Below are positions 52,079 through 62,773 of a DNA stretch of 64,000 bases, piece by piece. Position 1 is the stretch's first letter. Every line of letters starts with the position of its first letter. The notes under the pieces are model-generated. The model was given only the letters and a program-made list of their open reading frames with translations. It was not told the DNA's origin and made no database searches. Origin of the DNA: Acidobacteriota bacterium (GTDB taxonomy: Bacteria > Acidobacteriota > Blastocatellia > UBA7656); assembly GCA_040754075.1 (NCBI GenBank), contig JBFMDH010000029.1, positions 36,088-100,087 of the forward strand. Reading direction: 5' to 3'. A program made the translations under genes and the position numbers.

Positions 52079-52144
52079 GCATTTTCTTGAAAACCAAAAT
52101 TCGATTTAACCCTTTGATTGATTTCGGAGAAGGAGAACAAAGTT

Positions 52145-53338
52145 ATGACGACAAACAATAAATTCAAAAAAGCCGCGCCTGTCACGCTTGGCTTATTGTT
52201 GACCACAGGGTTTCTCATCTGGTGGTTCTTTTTGCGCGCGCCGCAACCGCCGCATCAGATTATTTCGCTCAGCGGGCGCATTGAAAGCGATGATGCAGCG
52301 ATTGCCGCCAAAACTTCCGGTCGCATACGCGAAATCAGCGTGCGCGAAGGCGACACCGTAAAAGCCGGGCAGGTGATTGCTGTGCTCGATGATGAACAGA
52401 TGAACGCGCGGTTGTCGCAAGCGCAATCAATGGTCGCGCAAGCCGAAGCGCGGCTTCAACATTCGCGGCAACAGATTGCCGTTTTGCAAGCGCAACTCGA
52501 ACAAAGCCGCCTGAGCAAAAATCAATCGCGCACCGATGCAGAGGGTCGCGTGGCGCAAGCCGAGGCGCAACTCGCCGCCGCCGAAGCCGCGCTTGCCGAA
52601 GCCCAGGCGGCATACGCGCAGGCGCGTTATGACAAAGAGAAATTCACCGCACTGGCGCGTCAAGGCAATGTTTCGGAACGCGAGGGCATGCAATCAACGA
52701 CCGCGGCACAAGCGCAGGAGGCTGTCGTTTTAGCTGCGAAAAAACAGGTGGAAGCGGCGCGCGGGGCGCTCACCGCTGCAAAAGCCAATCTCGAAAATCC
52801 GGCGATTCACGCTTCGCAGGCGGCGGCAATCGAACAGCAGATTCAACAAGCCGAATCCGATATTCTTTCTGCAAAAGCCGATGCTGAACGCGCCCGCGCA
52901 GAGTTTCGCGAAGCCGAAGCCAATCGCGCCGATTTGAAAGTCATCGCGCCCTTTGATGGAACGGTAGCAACCCGCGCCGCAGAACCCGGCGAAGTTGTTG
53001 CCCCAGGCACAGCCATTATCACGCTTGTCAATCTCGACAAGGTTTATTTGCGCGGCTTTATTCCCGAAGGCGAAATCGGACGTGTGCGCATCGGGCAAAC
53101 GGCTCGCGTTTATCTTGATTCCAATCCCGACGAACCGCTTGAAGCGGTGGTCTCACGCATCGACCCACAGGCTTCGTTTACGCCCGAAAATACCTACTTT
53201 CGTCACGACCGCGTCAAACAGGTGGTCGGCGTAAAACTTCAGTTGGTGAATCCGCAAGGCTATGCCAAACCCGGTATGCCTGCCGATGGCAGTGTGCTGG
53301 TCGAAGGCAACACCTGGGTAGCTGAAACCCGAAGGTGA
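52145..53338 (+). CDS. HlyD-family periplasmic adaptor (YbhG type)
   Basis: 397 residues from ATG 52145 (GGAGAAGGAGAAC upstream). An N-terminal membrane anchor (APVTLGLLLTTGFLIWWFFL) is followed by a split biotinyl-lipoyl domain (ISLSGRIESDDAAIAAKTSGRI...VIAPFDGTVATRAAEPGEVV), a long coiled-coil hairpin rich in Ala, Gln and Glu (about 95-255) and a beta-barrel domain (VYLRGFIPEGEIGRVRIGQTARVYLD). Adaptors of this family join an inner-membrane pump to the outer membrane. ABC ATPase and permease genes follow directly, as in E. coli ybhGFSR. Confidence 0.92.
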   Translation: MTTNNKFKKAAPVTLGLLLTTGFLIWWFFLRAPQPPHQIISLSGRIESDDAAIAAKTSGRIREISVREGDTVKAGQVIAVLDDEQMNARLSQAQSMVAQAEARLQHSRQQIAVLQAQLEQSRLSKNQSRTDAEGRVAQAEAQLAAAEAALAEAQAAYAQARYDKEKFTALARQGNVSEREGMQSTTAAQAQEAVVLAAKKQVEAARGALTAAKANLENPAIHASQAAAIEQQIQQAESDILSAKADAERARAEFREAEANRADLKVIAPFDGTVATRAAEPGEVVAPGTAIITLVNLDKVYLRGFIPEGEIGRVRIGQTARVYLDSNPDEPLEAVVSRIDPQASFTPENTYFRHDRVKQVVGVKLQLVNPQGYAKPGMPADGSVLVEGNTWVAETRR

Positions 53339-53380
53339 ATATTGAAATGCCAATTAAACAGGCTGTCCGGTGTTGAACAA

Positions 53381-53394
53381 GCGGTCTTTGACCG
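53381..53394. repeat. AAGCGGTC palindrome copy
   Basis: GCGGTC-TTT-GACCG, preceded by GTTGAACAA, in the gap between the adaptor and ATPase genes. Member of the dispersed family also at 37635, 47793 and 59979. It interrupts an otherwise tight operon. Confidence 0.45.
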
Positions 53395-53452
53395 TGCCGG
53401 ACAGAGGATGTTGACCAACTCCCTTTATTTCATTTTTCAAGGTAATACACCT

Positions 53453-55465
53453 ATGAACACACCAACGAACGCGACATTAAATACCCTGAGCGCATTTCCG
53501 GCTTCGCTGCTGTCAGTTGAAATGAATGAGCAAGAAGCACCGCCACGAAACCACGCGATTCGCATTCGCGGTTTGCGAAAAAATTACGGCGCAATCGCAG
53601 CCGTGCGCGGCATTGATTTGGATATTCGTGAAGGCGAAATCTTCGGACTCATCGGGCCCGATGGCGCGGGCAAAACCTCAGTGTTTCAAGTTCTCGGTGG
53701 GGTAATGGCGGCAACCGCAGGTGAAGCGTTGGTATTCGGTCAAACGACACGCGACGCCCGCAATATCATCGGTTATCTCACGCAGGCTTTCAGTCTCTAT
53801 CAGGATTTAAGCGTCGCTGAAAACCTGCGTTATATGGGTGAACTCCGAAAATTATCGCGCCAGCAAATTGAAACGCGCGGCAATCGCTATTTGAAATTGT
53901 TCGATATGGACAGGTTCACCGCCCGTTTGGCAGGAAGACTCAGTGGCGGTATGAAACAGAAACTCGCGCTTACCTGCGCGCTCATCAGCGAACCGAAAAT
54001 TTTATTACTTGATGAACCGACCACCGGCGTCGACCCGGTTTCGCGCCGCGAATTCTGGGATGCGCTGGCGGCGCTTGCAACCGAAGGCATGACCATCGTG
54101 GTCGCCACACCTTATCTCGACGAAGCCGAACGCTGTACGCGAGTGGCGCTGATGCAGGACGGCACCATTCATCAAACCGGAACACCCGCCGAACTTCGCG
54201 AAAATCTCGGACTCGAACGTCTGGAAGTTCGCGCTGAGGATTTGAGTCGCGCCGAAGAATTACTCAGTAAGGTTTCCGAGATTGCCGATGTACAACGCTT
54301 CGGCGACCGGCTTGATGTGATGGTGAGCGATTTGAAAATCGGCGAAACCTGTGCGCGTGCAGCGTTGAAGCAGGCGGGTCTTGAAGTGCGCGAGATTCGC
54401 GCGGTTTCGCCGACCCTTGAAAATACCTTTGTCGCGGTGTTGCGCGAACTCGGCGGCATTGTCAGAACTCCGGCATTTCCGGTTCGGCGAATATTTCGCG
54501 AGCGCGACCCGGATGCCATCGCCATTAAAGCCATTGATCTACAAAAGCGTTTCGGCGCGTTTCATGCCGTGAAAGATATCAACATTGCAATCAAATACGG
54601 CGAGATTTACGGACTCTTAGGGGCAAACGGCGCAGGCAAAACCACCACTATCAAAATGCTCTGCGGACTGATTGGCGCATCGAGCGGCGACATTGAACTC
54701 GCCGGCGAACGCGGCAGTCTACGTTCGAGTTTTTTACGGCGGCGCATCGGCTATATGTCACAGAAATTTTCGCTCTACGACGATTTGACAATTAACGATA
54801 ATCTCGATTTTTTCGCGGGCGTTTATCAAATACCGCTTGCGGAGCGTGAAGAGAAAAAACGCTGGGTATTGGAATTTTCGGGACTCGAAGGGCAAGGCAA
54901 TATGATGACCGGCGATTTGCCCGGCGGTTGGAAACAGCGTGTTGCTTTCGGCGCGGCAGTGATGCACGAACCGAGCGTGTTGTTTTTGGATGAGCCGACA
55001 TCAGGGGTTGACCCGCTCGCCCGCCGCGCATTCTGGAAGATGATCAACACGCTTGCTGACCGTGGTGTCGCGGTGCTCGTCACCACGCATTATCTCGAAG
55101 AAGCCGAGCAGTGCAATCGGCTAGGGTTTATGGTCGCGGGCGAACTCGTCGCTGAAGGCACACCGACGGGAATCAAAGCCGAACAGACAGGGCATTTGCT
55201 CGAATTAAAAACCGAGCAACCGCAACGCGCCGCCGATTTATTGAAGCGTGCAATGGAGCGTTGGCGGGTTTCGCTCTTCGGGGATCGGTTGCACGTCATT
55301 GTTGATGAAGGCGCGGTCACAGAAATCAGCAGCCTTTCGCAAAAACTAAATGCCAATGGCATTGGCGTTTTTAAGGCTACCGAGGAGCGTTATTCGCTCG
55401 AAGACGTTTTTATCACTGTCGTCGAAAAAGCCCGTAAACAGGGCAAATTTGCGGTTGAGGATTAA
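53453..55465 (+). CDS. Fused two-domain ABC ATPase (YbhF type)
   Basis: 670 residues from ATG 53453; the frame is open further upstream but has no better start. Two complete nucleotide-binding domains in tandem. Domain 1: Walker A GPDGAGKTS, signature LSGGMKQKLAL, Walker B ILLLDEPTTGVDP. Domain 2: GANGAGKTTT, a less typical signature LPGGWKQRVAF, Walker B VLFLDEPTSGVDP. Both keep the catalytic Glu. Each is followed by a small regulatory region. Function: powering the ABC-2 permeases encoded next, in an efflux or export system. The gap to the permease is 21 bp. Confidence 0.94.
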   Translation: MNTPTNATLNTLSAFPASLLSVEMNEQEAPPRNHAIRIRGLRKNYGAIAAVRGIDLDIREGEIFGLIGPDGAGKTSVFQVLGGVMAATAGEALVFGQTTRDARNIIGYLTQAFSLYQDLSVAENLRYMGELRKLSRQQIETRGNRYLKLFDMDRFTARLAGRLSGGMKQKLALTCALISEPKILLLDEPTTGVDPVSRREFWDALAALATEGMTIVVATPYLDEAERCTRVALMQDGTIHQTGTPAELRENLGLERLEVRAEDLSRAEELLSKVSEIADVQRFGDRLDVMVSDLKIGETCARAALKQAGLEVREIRAVSPTLENTFVAVLRELGGIVRTPAFPVRRIFRERDPDAIAIKAIDLQKRFGAFHAVKDINIAIKYGEIYGLLGANGAGKTTTIKMLCGLIGASSGDIELAGERGSLRSSFLRRRIGYMSQKFSLYDDLTINDNLDFFAGVYQIPLAEREEKKRWVLEFSGLEGQGNMMTGDLPGGWKQRVAFGAAVMHEPSVLFLDEPTSGVDPLARRAFWKMINTLADRGVAVLVTTHYLEEAEQCNRLGFMVAGELVAEGTPTGIKAEQTGHLLELKTEQPQRAADLLKRAMERWRVSLFGDRLHVIVDEGAVTEISSLSQKLNANGIGVFKATEERYSLEDVFITVVEKARKQGKFAVED

Positions 55466-55486
55466 AAGAAAGCGGAGGTCGAGAGT

Positions 55487-56593
55487 ATGAAACGCATCAT
55501 CGCCCAGGCGCGCAAAGAATTGACACAAACCTTCAGGGATAAATTGACGTTGACGCTCGCGATCATTCTGCCGCTCATTTTGCTGGTGCTGTTTGGCAAA
55601 GCGATTTCGTTTTCGGTCACTAATCTCCCGGTGGTTATTCAAGACCTGGATCAGACTCCGCTTTCGCGTCGTTATATTGATGCGTGTAACACCTCGCTTA
55701 CCTTTCGTGTTCACCCTTTGCCTATTGATGCGCGACCGGAAACCATGCTCGATGGCGAAAAAGCCAGAGCAGCAATCATCATCCCGCAAAATTTCGAGCG
55801 TGATTATCTGCGCGGCGGGGATGCTCAGGTGCAATGGCTCATTGATGCGACCGATGCCAACACGGCAAACATCGTGCGCGGCAATGCTGCGGCAGTCACA
55901 CAGGCTTTTGCCTCGCAAAAAGATTTCCGTGAATCGACATCGCCAATCAAAGCCGAGATGCGCATGTGGCATAACCCCGGACGCGAATCGGATAAATATA
56001 TCGGCTCCGGCGCGCTTGCAGTCGTGCTGGCGCTCTTTCCGCCATTGCTTGCGGCGCTTGCGACCTCGCGCGAAGGCGAACAGAAAACCATCCTGCAGGT
56101 TTATGTTTCAAGCATCTCCGCGCCTGAATTTTTACTCGGAAAAACGCTGGCTTTTTTCGTCATCGCTTTGACCGAATGGGCGCTCGCGGTACTCGCCAGC
56201 ATGATGGTTTTCGGTTTGCGCTTTGCCGGTGACCCGACGCCGTTTGTGGTTGGAACTTTGCTTTACCTGTTTTGCAATGTCGGGTTCGGGGTGATGGTTG
56301 GCGCAGTGGTTCCCAATCAGGCAACCGCAATTCAAGCCGTGGCGATGGTCAGTTTTCTGCTGTCGTTCCTGTTATCGGGCTTTATGTTTCCGATTTCAAA
56401 CATCCCCGCAGGGATTCGCTGGATAGCCGGGGTGGTTCCGGCGCGTTATTTCATTGAGATTGCCCGCGACGCTTTTTTGCGCGGCGGCGGTTGGGCGGCG
56501 GTGTGGCATGCGCCGCTGATGCTTGCACTGTTGGGATTATTTTACTTCGTTCTGGCGTGGCGAAAGATGCGCCACATGCAGGTGGATTTATGA
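55487..56593 (+). CDS. ABC-2 type permease (YbhS/YbhR type)
   Basis: 368 residues. GGAGG precedes ATG 55487. One N-terminal membrane helix (LTLALILPLILLVLFG type), a large periplasmic domain (about 45-170), then five membrane helices (from about 180), with the family's KTILQVYVSSISAPEFLLGKTLAFF and IRWIAGVVPARYFIEIARDAFLRG motifs. It overlaps the next permease by four bases (ATGA), so the two are translationally coupled and probably form a heterodimer. Confidence 0.93.
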   Translation: MKRIIAQARKELTQTFRDKLTLTLAIILPLILLVLFGKAISFSVTNLPVVIQDLDQTPLSRRYIDACNTSLTFRVHPLPIDARPETMLDGEKARAAIIIPQNFERDYLRGGDAQVQWLIDATDANTANIVRGNAAAVTQAFASQKDFRESTSPIKAEMRMWHNPGRESDKYIGSGALAVVLALFPPLLAALATSREGEQKTILQVYVSSISAPEFLLGKTLAFFVIALTEWALAVLASMMVFGLRFAGDPTPFVVGTLLYLFCNVGFGVMVGAVVPNQATAIQAVAMVSFLLSFLLSGFMFPISNIPAGIRWIAGVVPARYFIEIARDAFLRGGGWAAVWHAPLMLALLGLFYFVLAWRKMRHMQVDL

Positions 56594-57753
56594 AAAACTT
56601 ATTGCACAAAATTTTCGCCACCAGACTCTGGGCATTGTTCTTAAAAGAACTGCGGCAAATCAAACGCGACCGCCGTTTGATTGCCTCGTTAATCGTTCCG
56701 CCGACGATTCAGATTTTGATTTTCGGTTTTGCCTTGAACCCCGAAGTCACCAATCTACGACTCGGTGTGGTTGATGAAAGCCGCAGCGCGACGAGCCGCG
56801 AATTGATTTCCGCCTTCGTTGAAAGTCAATCCTTTCAAGTGCGCAGCTTTTATGAATCGGGCGAGGCGCTCGGCGCAGCGCTTCGCGAAGGTAAGCTCGA
56901 TGCCGGATTGATTATTCCAAATGATTTTGCGCGAAAACGCCAACGCCGCGAGACCGCCGATGTGCAGTTGTTGTTTGATGCGTCGGATTCAAACACCGCA
57001 GGGATTGCCGCAGGTTACGCTTCGCGAATTATTGCTGCGCTCAATCAGCGAGACGCCATCAACGGGCGCGCAATAGCAATCAACTCACCGCCGATGCCAA
57101 AACCAGAAGGAAAAATTTCATCGTGGGTGGCATTGCTTTACAATCCGGGACTCGAAAGCGCCTGGTTTATCATCACCGGAACGCTTGGCATCCTGCTGGT
57201 GTTGAACGGTTCGCTGATTGCTTCGGCATCGCTGGTTAAAGAAAAAGAGATTGGCACGGTTGAACAATTATTGATGACGCCTGCCGAGGCTTCGGAAATT
57301 ATTATTGCCAAAATCGCGCCGCTTTTTTTATTGCTGTTGATTGATATTGGTCTGGCGCTGGGCGTCGGGTACGCGGTGTTCGATGTGCCGGTGCGCGGCA
57401 ATCTTTTATTGCTCTGTTCTGCCGGTGGGCTTTGCATCTTTGCAGGCATCGGCATCGGCACATTCATTGCGACCTTCACACGGTCGCAACAACAGGCGCA
57501 GTTGCTCATTTTTTTTATCAATCCGCCGCTGGCTTTGCTTTCAGGCGCGACTACGCCGATTGAAGGAATGCCCGATTGGTTACAACCTTTGACTTATTTA
57601 AATCCGATTCGCCATTTTGCCACCATCGCGCGCGGCATCATGCTCAAAGCCGCAGGTATGGAAGTTTTATACCCGCACCTGCTGGCGCTGCTCGCTTTTG
57701 CCGTTCTGTTAGTTGGCATAAGCGCCTGGCGGTTTCGCAAACAACTCGGCTGA
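56590..57753 (+). CDS. ABC-2 type permease (YbhR/YbhS type)
   Basis: 387 residues from ATG 56590, which overlaps the previous stop. Same layout as its neighbour: N-terminal helix (LIASLIVPPTIQILIFGFAL), a periplasmic domain (VVDESRSATSRELISAFVES), then membrane helices with KEIGTVEQLLMTPAEASEIIIAKIAP and the closing YLNPIRHFATIARGIMLK. It is the last gene of the sigma-54-type operon (51089-57753). Substrate unknown; homologous pumps export drugs, cations or lipids. Confidence 0.93.
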   Translation: MKNLLHKIFATRLWALFLKELRQIKRDRRLIASLIVPPTIQILIFGFALNPEVTNLRLGVVDESRSATSRELISAFVESQSFQVRSFYESGEALGAALREGKLDAGLIIPNDFARKRQRRETADVQLLFDASDSNTAGIAAGYASRIIAALNQRDAINGRAIAINSPPMPKPEGKISSWVALLYNPGLESAWFIITGTLGILLVLNGSLIASASLVKEKEIGTVEQLLMTPAEASEIIIAKIAPLFLLLLIDIGLALGVGYAVFDVPVRGNLLLLCSAGGLCIFAGIGIGTFIATFTRSQQQAQLLIFFINPPLALLSGATTPIEGMPDWLQPLTYLNPIRHFATIARGIMLKAAGMEVLYPHLLALLAFAVLLVGISAWRFRKQLG

Positions 57754-57768
57754 GTTGAAAGAAATTCA

Positions 57769-57887
57769 CCACAGAGACACCGAGACACCGAGAAAAAGGT
57801 AAAAAGGTGAACCGATAAGTTTTTCAAATCCTCCCCGACTTCCTATTTCCCTTTCTTTTTCTTCTCTGTGTCTCGGTGTCTCTGTGG
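57769..57887. repeat. Extragenic inverted repeat, CACAGAGACACCGAG type
   Basis: The left arm CCACAGAGACACCGAGACAC (57769-57788) is mirrored on the right by TTCTCTGTGTCTCGGTGTCTCTGTGG (57861-57887), about 70 bases apart. The arms contain a short internal repeat (GAGACACC). Elements of this wording are found in many environmental bacteria. Here it ends the permease transcript or lies in the glgA leader. Confidence 0.65.
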
Positions 57888-57998
57888 TTTTATTCACTAC
57901 TTTTCAGCATCAGTCCATTTTCTTGACAATGCTCTACGCGCTCTCTACTATTTTCGGTCTTGAGAGTCAGCTACTTTCTGAGTTATGGGGGACAACGA

Positions 57999-59429
57999 TT
58001 GAACATCCTGTTTGTGGCATCAGAGGTTGTCCCCTACGCGAAAACCGGCGGACTCGCGGACGTTGCGGGCGCATTACCGAAAGCCCTGGCGCGACTCGGA
58101 CACCGGGTTCGCATCGTGATGCCGCGTTACAATCTCGAAAAAATCCTGCACAGCGGCGAACGCCTTCCCGGCAACATTCAGGTTCCGTTTGACGGTCAGC
58201 TTTACACATCGGATATCTATCTTGATCGTTCCAGCGAAGTGCCGGTCTATTTCATCGACGCGCCACATTTCTATTTTCGCGGCAAACTCTACGGCGAGCA
58301 TGACGACCCTGACCGCTTCGCCTATTTCAGCCGCGCCACCGTTGAACTCGCCAAAGCCTTCAATGAACAATTCGACATCTTTCATCTGAATGATTGGATG
58401 ACCGGGCTGATTCCGATTTATGTAAAAGCGGTGTACGCCAAAGACCCGGTGATTGCTCATGTCAAAACTGTGTTTACGATTCACAACATGGCGTTTCATG
58501 GGTTGTTCAGCCCGTATTCGACCGGCAAATACGGCTTGCCGGAATGGGTCAATCGCTCGGAAGGCGGCATCGAATTTCATGGCGTATCAAGTATGCTCAA
58601 AGCCGGTCTGGTATTTTCCGATGCCATCAACGCCGTCAGTCCCAAATACGCGCAAGAGATTCAAACCCCCGAATACGCTTATCAATTTGATGGCGTGTTG
58701 CGCGCCCGTCGGCACCGGCTTTTCGGCATTTTAAACGGCGTGGATTACGAAGAATGGAGTCCCGAAAACGACCCTTACATCGCTGCTCACTTTTCGCCGC
58801 ACGATTTGACCGGCAAACGCGAATGCAAACGCGATTTGCTGCGCACTTTCGGGTTGCCGGAAGATTTAGAGCGCCCGTTGATTGGTTGCGTGTCGCGGCT
58901 TTCCGACCAGAAAGGTTTCGATTTAATCATTGATGCCATCTGGCGAGTGTTGGACAGAGGCGCGAATTTTGTATTGCTCGGTTCGGGCGCAAAATATTTT
59001 GAAGATGCTTTTCAACGTTTGCGCGATACCCGCCCGCATCAGGTCGGCGTCTATTTCGGACTGTCGAATGAACTGGCGCACAAAATCGAAGCCGGTGCAG
59101 ACATGTTTTTGATGCCGTCGCGGTTTGAGCCTTGCGGACTCAATCAAATGTATTCGCTCAAATACGGGACTGCGCCGATTGTCCGCGCGGTTGGCGGACT
59201 CGATGATACGATTGAAAATTTCAATCGCGCTACCAGGCAGGGCAATGGCTTTAAATTTTATGACTACGATGCCGACAAACTGGTGGAAAAAATTTATGAA
59301 GCGTTGATGGTCTATATGGATAAAGAGTTGTGGCGGCAGTTGATGCTCAACGGCATGTATGCAGACTATTCGTGGAATGTTTCGGCGCGGCAATACGTCG
59401 CGTTGTACGAGCGCCTGACGCATAGTTAA
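57999..59429 (+). CDS. glgA: Glycogen synthase
   Basis: 476 residues when started at TTG 57999, which follows GGGGGACAACGA and yields the usual beginning MNILFVASEVVPYAKTGGLADV. Transfers glucose from ADP-glucose to the growing alpha-1,4-glucan. The ADP-glucose-binding KTGG (residues 15-18) is intact. GT5 N-terminal blocks PRYNLEKIL, FDIFHLNDWMTGLIP and VFTIHNMAFHGLF are present, as are C-terminal GT-B blocks VSRLSDQKGFDLI, ADMFLMPSRFEPCGLNQMYSLKYGTAPIVR. Length is typical (about 477). No other glycogen gene is in the window. Confidence 0.95.
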   Translation: MNILFVASEVVPYAKTGGLADVAGALPKALARLGHRVRIVMPRYNLEKILHSGERLPGNIQVPFDGQLYTSDIYLDRSSEVPVYFIDAPHFYFRGKLYGEHDDPDRFAYFSRATVELAKAFNEQFDIFHLNDWMTGLIPIYVKAVYAKDPVIAHVKTVFTIHNMAFHGLFSPYSTGKYGLPEWVNRSEGGIEFHGVSSMLKAGLVFSDAINAVSPKYAQEIQTPEYAYQFDGVLRARRHRLFGILNGVDYEEWSPENDPYIAAHFSPHDLTGKRECKRDLLRTFGLPEDLERPLIGCVSRLSDQKGFDLIIDAIWRVLDRGANFVLLGSGAKYFEDAFQRLRDTRPHQVGVYFGLSNELAHKIEAGADMFLMPSRFEPCGLNQMYSLKYGTAPIVRAVGGLDDTIENFNRATRQGNGFKFYDYDADKLVEKIYEALMVYMDKELWRQLMLNGMYADYSWNVSARQYVALYERLTHS

Positions 59430-59542
59430 ATTGGCTCAAGTCTGGTAATTTTATGTGCTGATATTTAAAACCGGGAAATAAACCGGACTGGTTTTTTGAT
59501 TCATATTCTGGATTCATTAAATAAATATTTTTGGAGGTTTAA

Positions 59543-59875
59543 ATGAACAAATTCGTCAGTGAAGTAACCGATGAGACTTTTGAACAGGAAGTTTTAAAAT
59601 CTGCTCAACCGGTGTTGGTTGATTTTTGGGCAGAATGGTGTGGCCCGTGCCGCGCCCTGGCTCCGGCAGTTGATGCGGTCGCCGAAGATTACAGCGGCAA
59701 AGCCAAAGTCGTAAAACTCAATGTCGATTTCAGTCCGAATGTTCCCGCGCGTTACGGCATTCGCGGCATTCCGACATTGATTTTGTTCAAAGGTGGCGAT
59801 GAAGCCGACCGCGTCATCGGCATGACCAGCAAAGACAACATCGCGCGAATGATTGATCAAGCCATCGGGGCGTAA
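59543..59875 (+). CDS. trxA: Thioredoxin
   Basis: 110 residues, the standard size. Active site WAEWCGPCRALAP with Cys33 and Cys36. Buried Asp in VLVDFW and the cis-Pro in GIRGIPTLILFKGG are conserved. It reduces cytoplasmic disulfides and supplies electrons to reductases. TTGGAGG stands 8 bases before ATG 59543. Single gene with its own terminator. Confidence 0.97.
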   Translation: MNKFVSEVTDETFEQEVLKSAQPVLVDFWAEWCGPCRALAPAVDAVAEDYSGKAKVVKLNVDFSPNVPARYGIRGIPTLILFKGGDEADRVIGMTSKDNIARMIDQAIGA

Positions 59876-59897
59876 AGATTTTCGCAAGTCTTCAATC

Positions 59898-59931
59898 GCA
59901 GGCGCACACGTAGACAGCGTGGTGCGCCTGC
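59898..59931 (+). terminator. Stem-loop after trxA
   Basis: GCAGGCGCAC (59898-59907) pairs with GTGCGCCTGC (59922-59931), and CACG/CGTG can add to the top of the stem. It lies 22 bp after the trxA stop and is followed by ACTTCTGTTT, a weak T-tract. Confidence 0.65.
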
Positions 59932-59978
59932 ACTTCTGTTTGCATCCCGCACCGACAGAAACATTCACAAGTTTGGAA

Positions 59979-59993
59979 GCGGTCTTTAACCGC
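59979..59993. repeat. AAGCGGTC palindrome copy
   Basis: GCGGT-CTTTA-ACCGC, preceded by GGAA, between trxA and purA. It belongs to the dispersed family seen at 37635, 47793 and 53381. Confidence 0.45.
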
Positions 59994-60115
59994 ACTCTTT
60001 CACTAAAAAACTGCTTCTGAAATTCCGGTTCGTGGGTTCGCGCGGGCTAATCAGGATTAGAAGTTTTACAATATGGGAATTTGATTACAGGTTCTGCGAC
60101 CTCATCGCGAAATCC

Positions 60116-61542
<1,427 letters not shown>

Positions 61543-61572
61543 GCTGAGATTTTTTGATTTTGCATAATTGAT

Positions 61573-61628
61573 AAAGCGGTGAACCGGGGCAATTCGATTT
61601 ATTCATTGTCTCGGTTCACCGCTTTTTT
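61573..61628 (+). terminator. Strong terminator after purA
   Basis: AAAGCGGTGAACCG (61573-61586) pairs perfectly with CGGTTCACCGCTTT (61612-61625), and GGGCAAT/ATTGTCT extends the stem with G-T pairs to about 21 bp. A run of six T begins at 61623, inside the last pairs of the stem, and ends at 61628. Confidence 0.9.
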
Positions 61629-62097
61629 AGCGGCGCGCAGTGATTGATTATCAAATTTTTGGCGGCGGTGCCGCTTTGCTGTGCGGTGAGTCTCGGATTC
61701 ACCGGTTAATCATTGTTTGAACTTTCGCGGCAGCGCCCTCAACCTGCGGCGCAGGCGCGAAGCTTTGGCAGACGCGCTGTCGGTTTCAATTACCGGCACA
61801 CCGGCGAATCGTTATCTGCCCGGAAAAAGTTTTTCTCTCATTCCCTCTTTTGCCATCATCTTCCGTTTTTATTCATGAAGACTCGTGTGTCAGGACTGCT
61901 GCAAGTATCAATCAACCCAGGAAGCGGCAAGGATAATTTTTCAGGCGGTCAACACTTTGCCCGCCAATTCGCGCTTATTTTCTCAAGCTTGCGGTTGAAC
62001 CGTTTGGCTATAGAAGAACTCAACAGCAAGAGGCGTAACTGCTTCATGAGAGGAAATCAGTCAATAACTAAGCGTCGTTCTTATGTGTAGGCAACCT
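61629..62097. other. Intergenic region without a convincing gene
   Basis: About 470 bp. The 125-codon frame at 61713-62090 has no hydrophobic or domain pattern, poor codon character and no ribosome site, so I treat it as chance. The right part is AT-richer and adjoins the accessory genes beyond 62098. Confidence 0.4.
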
Positions 62098-62523
62098 TCA
62101 CTTCAAATGTTTACCTTTGCCAAGCACTTTCAATTCATCTACGGATCGCTCACTGTCAACTGCCGCTGATGCGCAAAGACTCGTCTCAAGCTGTCCGTTT
62201 TCAAGAGCGAAAGCATAGATCAAATACCTTTTGCCTGCTTCTACTTTTAGTCCGCAGGTACAGCATACAGCAGGCTCAGTTACGATTGAAATGTACGGCT
62301 CTCTTATTCCTTTCCAATATTCTTCAACTTTGAATTTGACTGCGACACTCACTGAGCTGTCTTTGTCATTATGACCAATCTCAATGACTTCTCCGATAAA
62401 TACGGCGGTAGCTTTCTTCAGCTTCTTCTTCGGTTTCAGAATTTCGCATGTACAAGGATATACGATGGTCGTAGCGAAGAACATAATGAGAAAAGTCGAG
62501 ACTGCTCGGAAGAATATCATCAT
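62098..62523 (-). CDS. Secreted NTR/TIMP-like domain protein
   Basis: 141 residues: a signal peptide (FFRAVSTFLIMFFATTIVYP), then CTCE at the mature N-terminus, as in netrin/TIMP domains, where the first Cys is essential. The beta-barrel pattern follows: ATAVFIGEVIEIGHN, VAVKFKVEEYWKGI, a second pair CCTCGLKVEAGKRYLIYAF, and TSLCASAA. Animal TIMPs inhibit metalloproteases; bacterial relatives are of unknown role, so only the fold is inferred. AT-rich compared with the housekeeping genes. Confidence 0.75.
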   Translation of the reverse strand: MMIFFRAVSTFLIMFFATTIVYPCTCEILKPKKKLKKATAVFIGEVIEIGHNDKDSSVSVAVKFKVEEYWKGIREPYISIVTEPAVCCTCGLKVEAGKRYLIYAFALENGQLETSLCASAAVDSERSVDELKVLGKGKHLK

Positions 62524-62602
62524 TGATTTACCTCACGTTCGCTGCAAGCCGCCTGCTTTGAAATAAGAAACAAAGCTGTTGAAGCTACAAGAAGCCACTG
62601 GT

Positions 62603-62652
62603 ATGAAAATTAGTAGCTAAACCACTGATTCCATTAGCAGGCTAATTTTCAT
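62603..62652. repeat. Inverted repeat upstream of the NTR-like gene
   Basis: ATGAAAATTAG (62603-62613) and CTAATTTTCAT (62642-62652) are a perfect 11-bp inverted repeat, 28 bases apart, between the NTR-like gene and the attC site. It may mark a cassette boundary or an operator. No assignment. Confidence 0.4.
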
Positions 62653-62680
62653 CCGCGAGAGTGACGCCTCGCGTCATGAT

Positions 62681-62773
62681 AGCTAACGCTCCGCATCAGC
62701 GGGGCAGCGAACGGCATTGCGGGAAGCCATAAGAACTGCGCTTCGCGGCCTCCGCTGGATGCGGTTGTTAGGT
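62681..62773 (-). repeat. Complete attC-like recombination site (integron cassette end)
   Basis: 93 bp. The outer boxes, read on the plus strand, are AGCTAAC (62681-62687) and GTTAGGT (62767-62773). The inner boxes are CCGCATCAGCGG (62691-62702) and CCGCTGGATGCGG (62752-62764), inverted repeats that differ by one extra G in the right copy. That is the extrahelical base by which integron integrases tell the strands apart. The spacing and the overlap with the stop codon of the gene at 62768 fit a gene cassette read on the minus strand. Confidence 0.8.

Noticed and set aside
53342..53452. N-terminal extension of the double ABC ATPase
   Set aside because: The first 37 codons contain the dispersed palindrome and no conserved sequence; ATG 53453 is the better start.
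61713..62090. 125-codon frame after purA
   Set aside because: Composition unlike the neighbours, mixed polar sequence without pattern, no ribosome site; follows a strong terminator.
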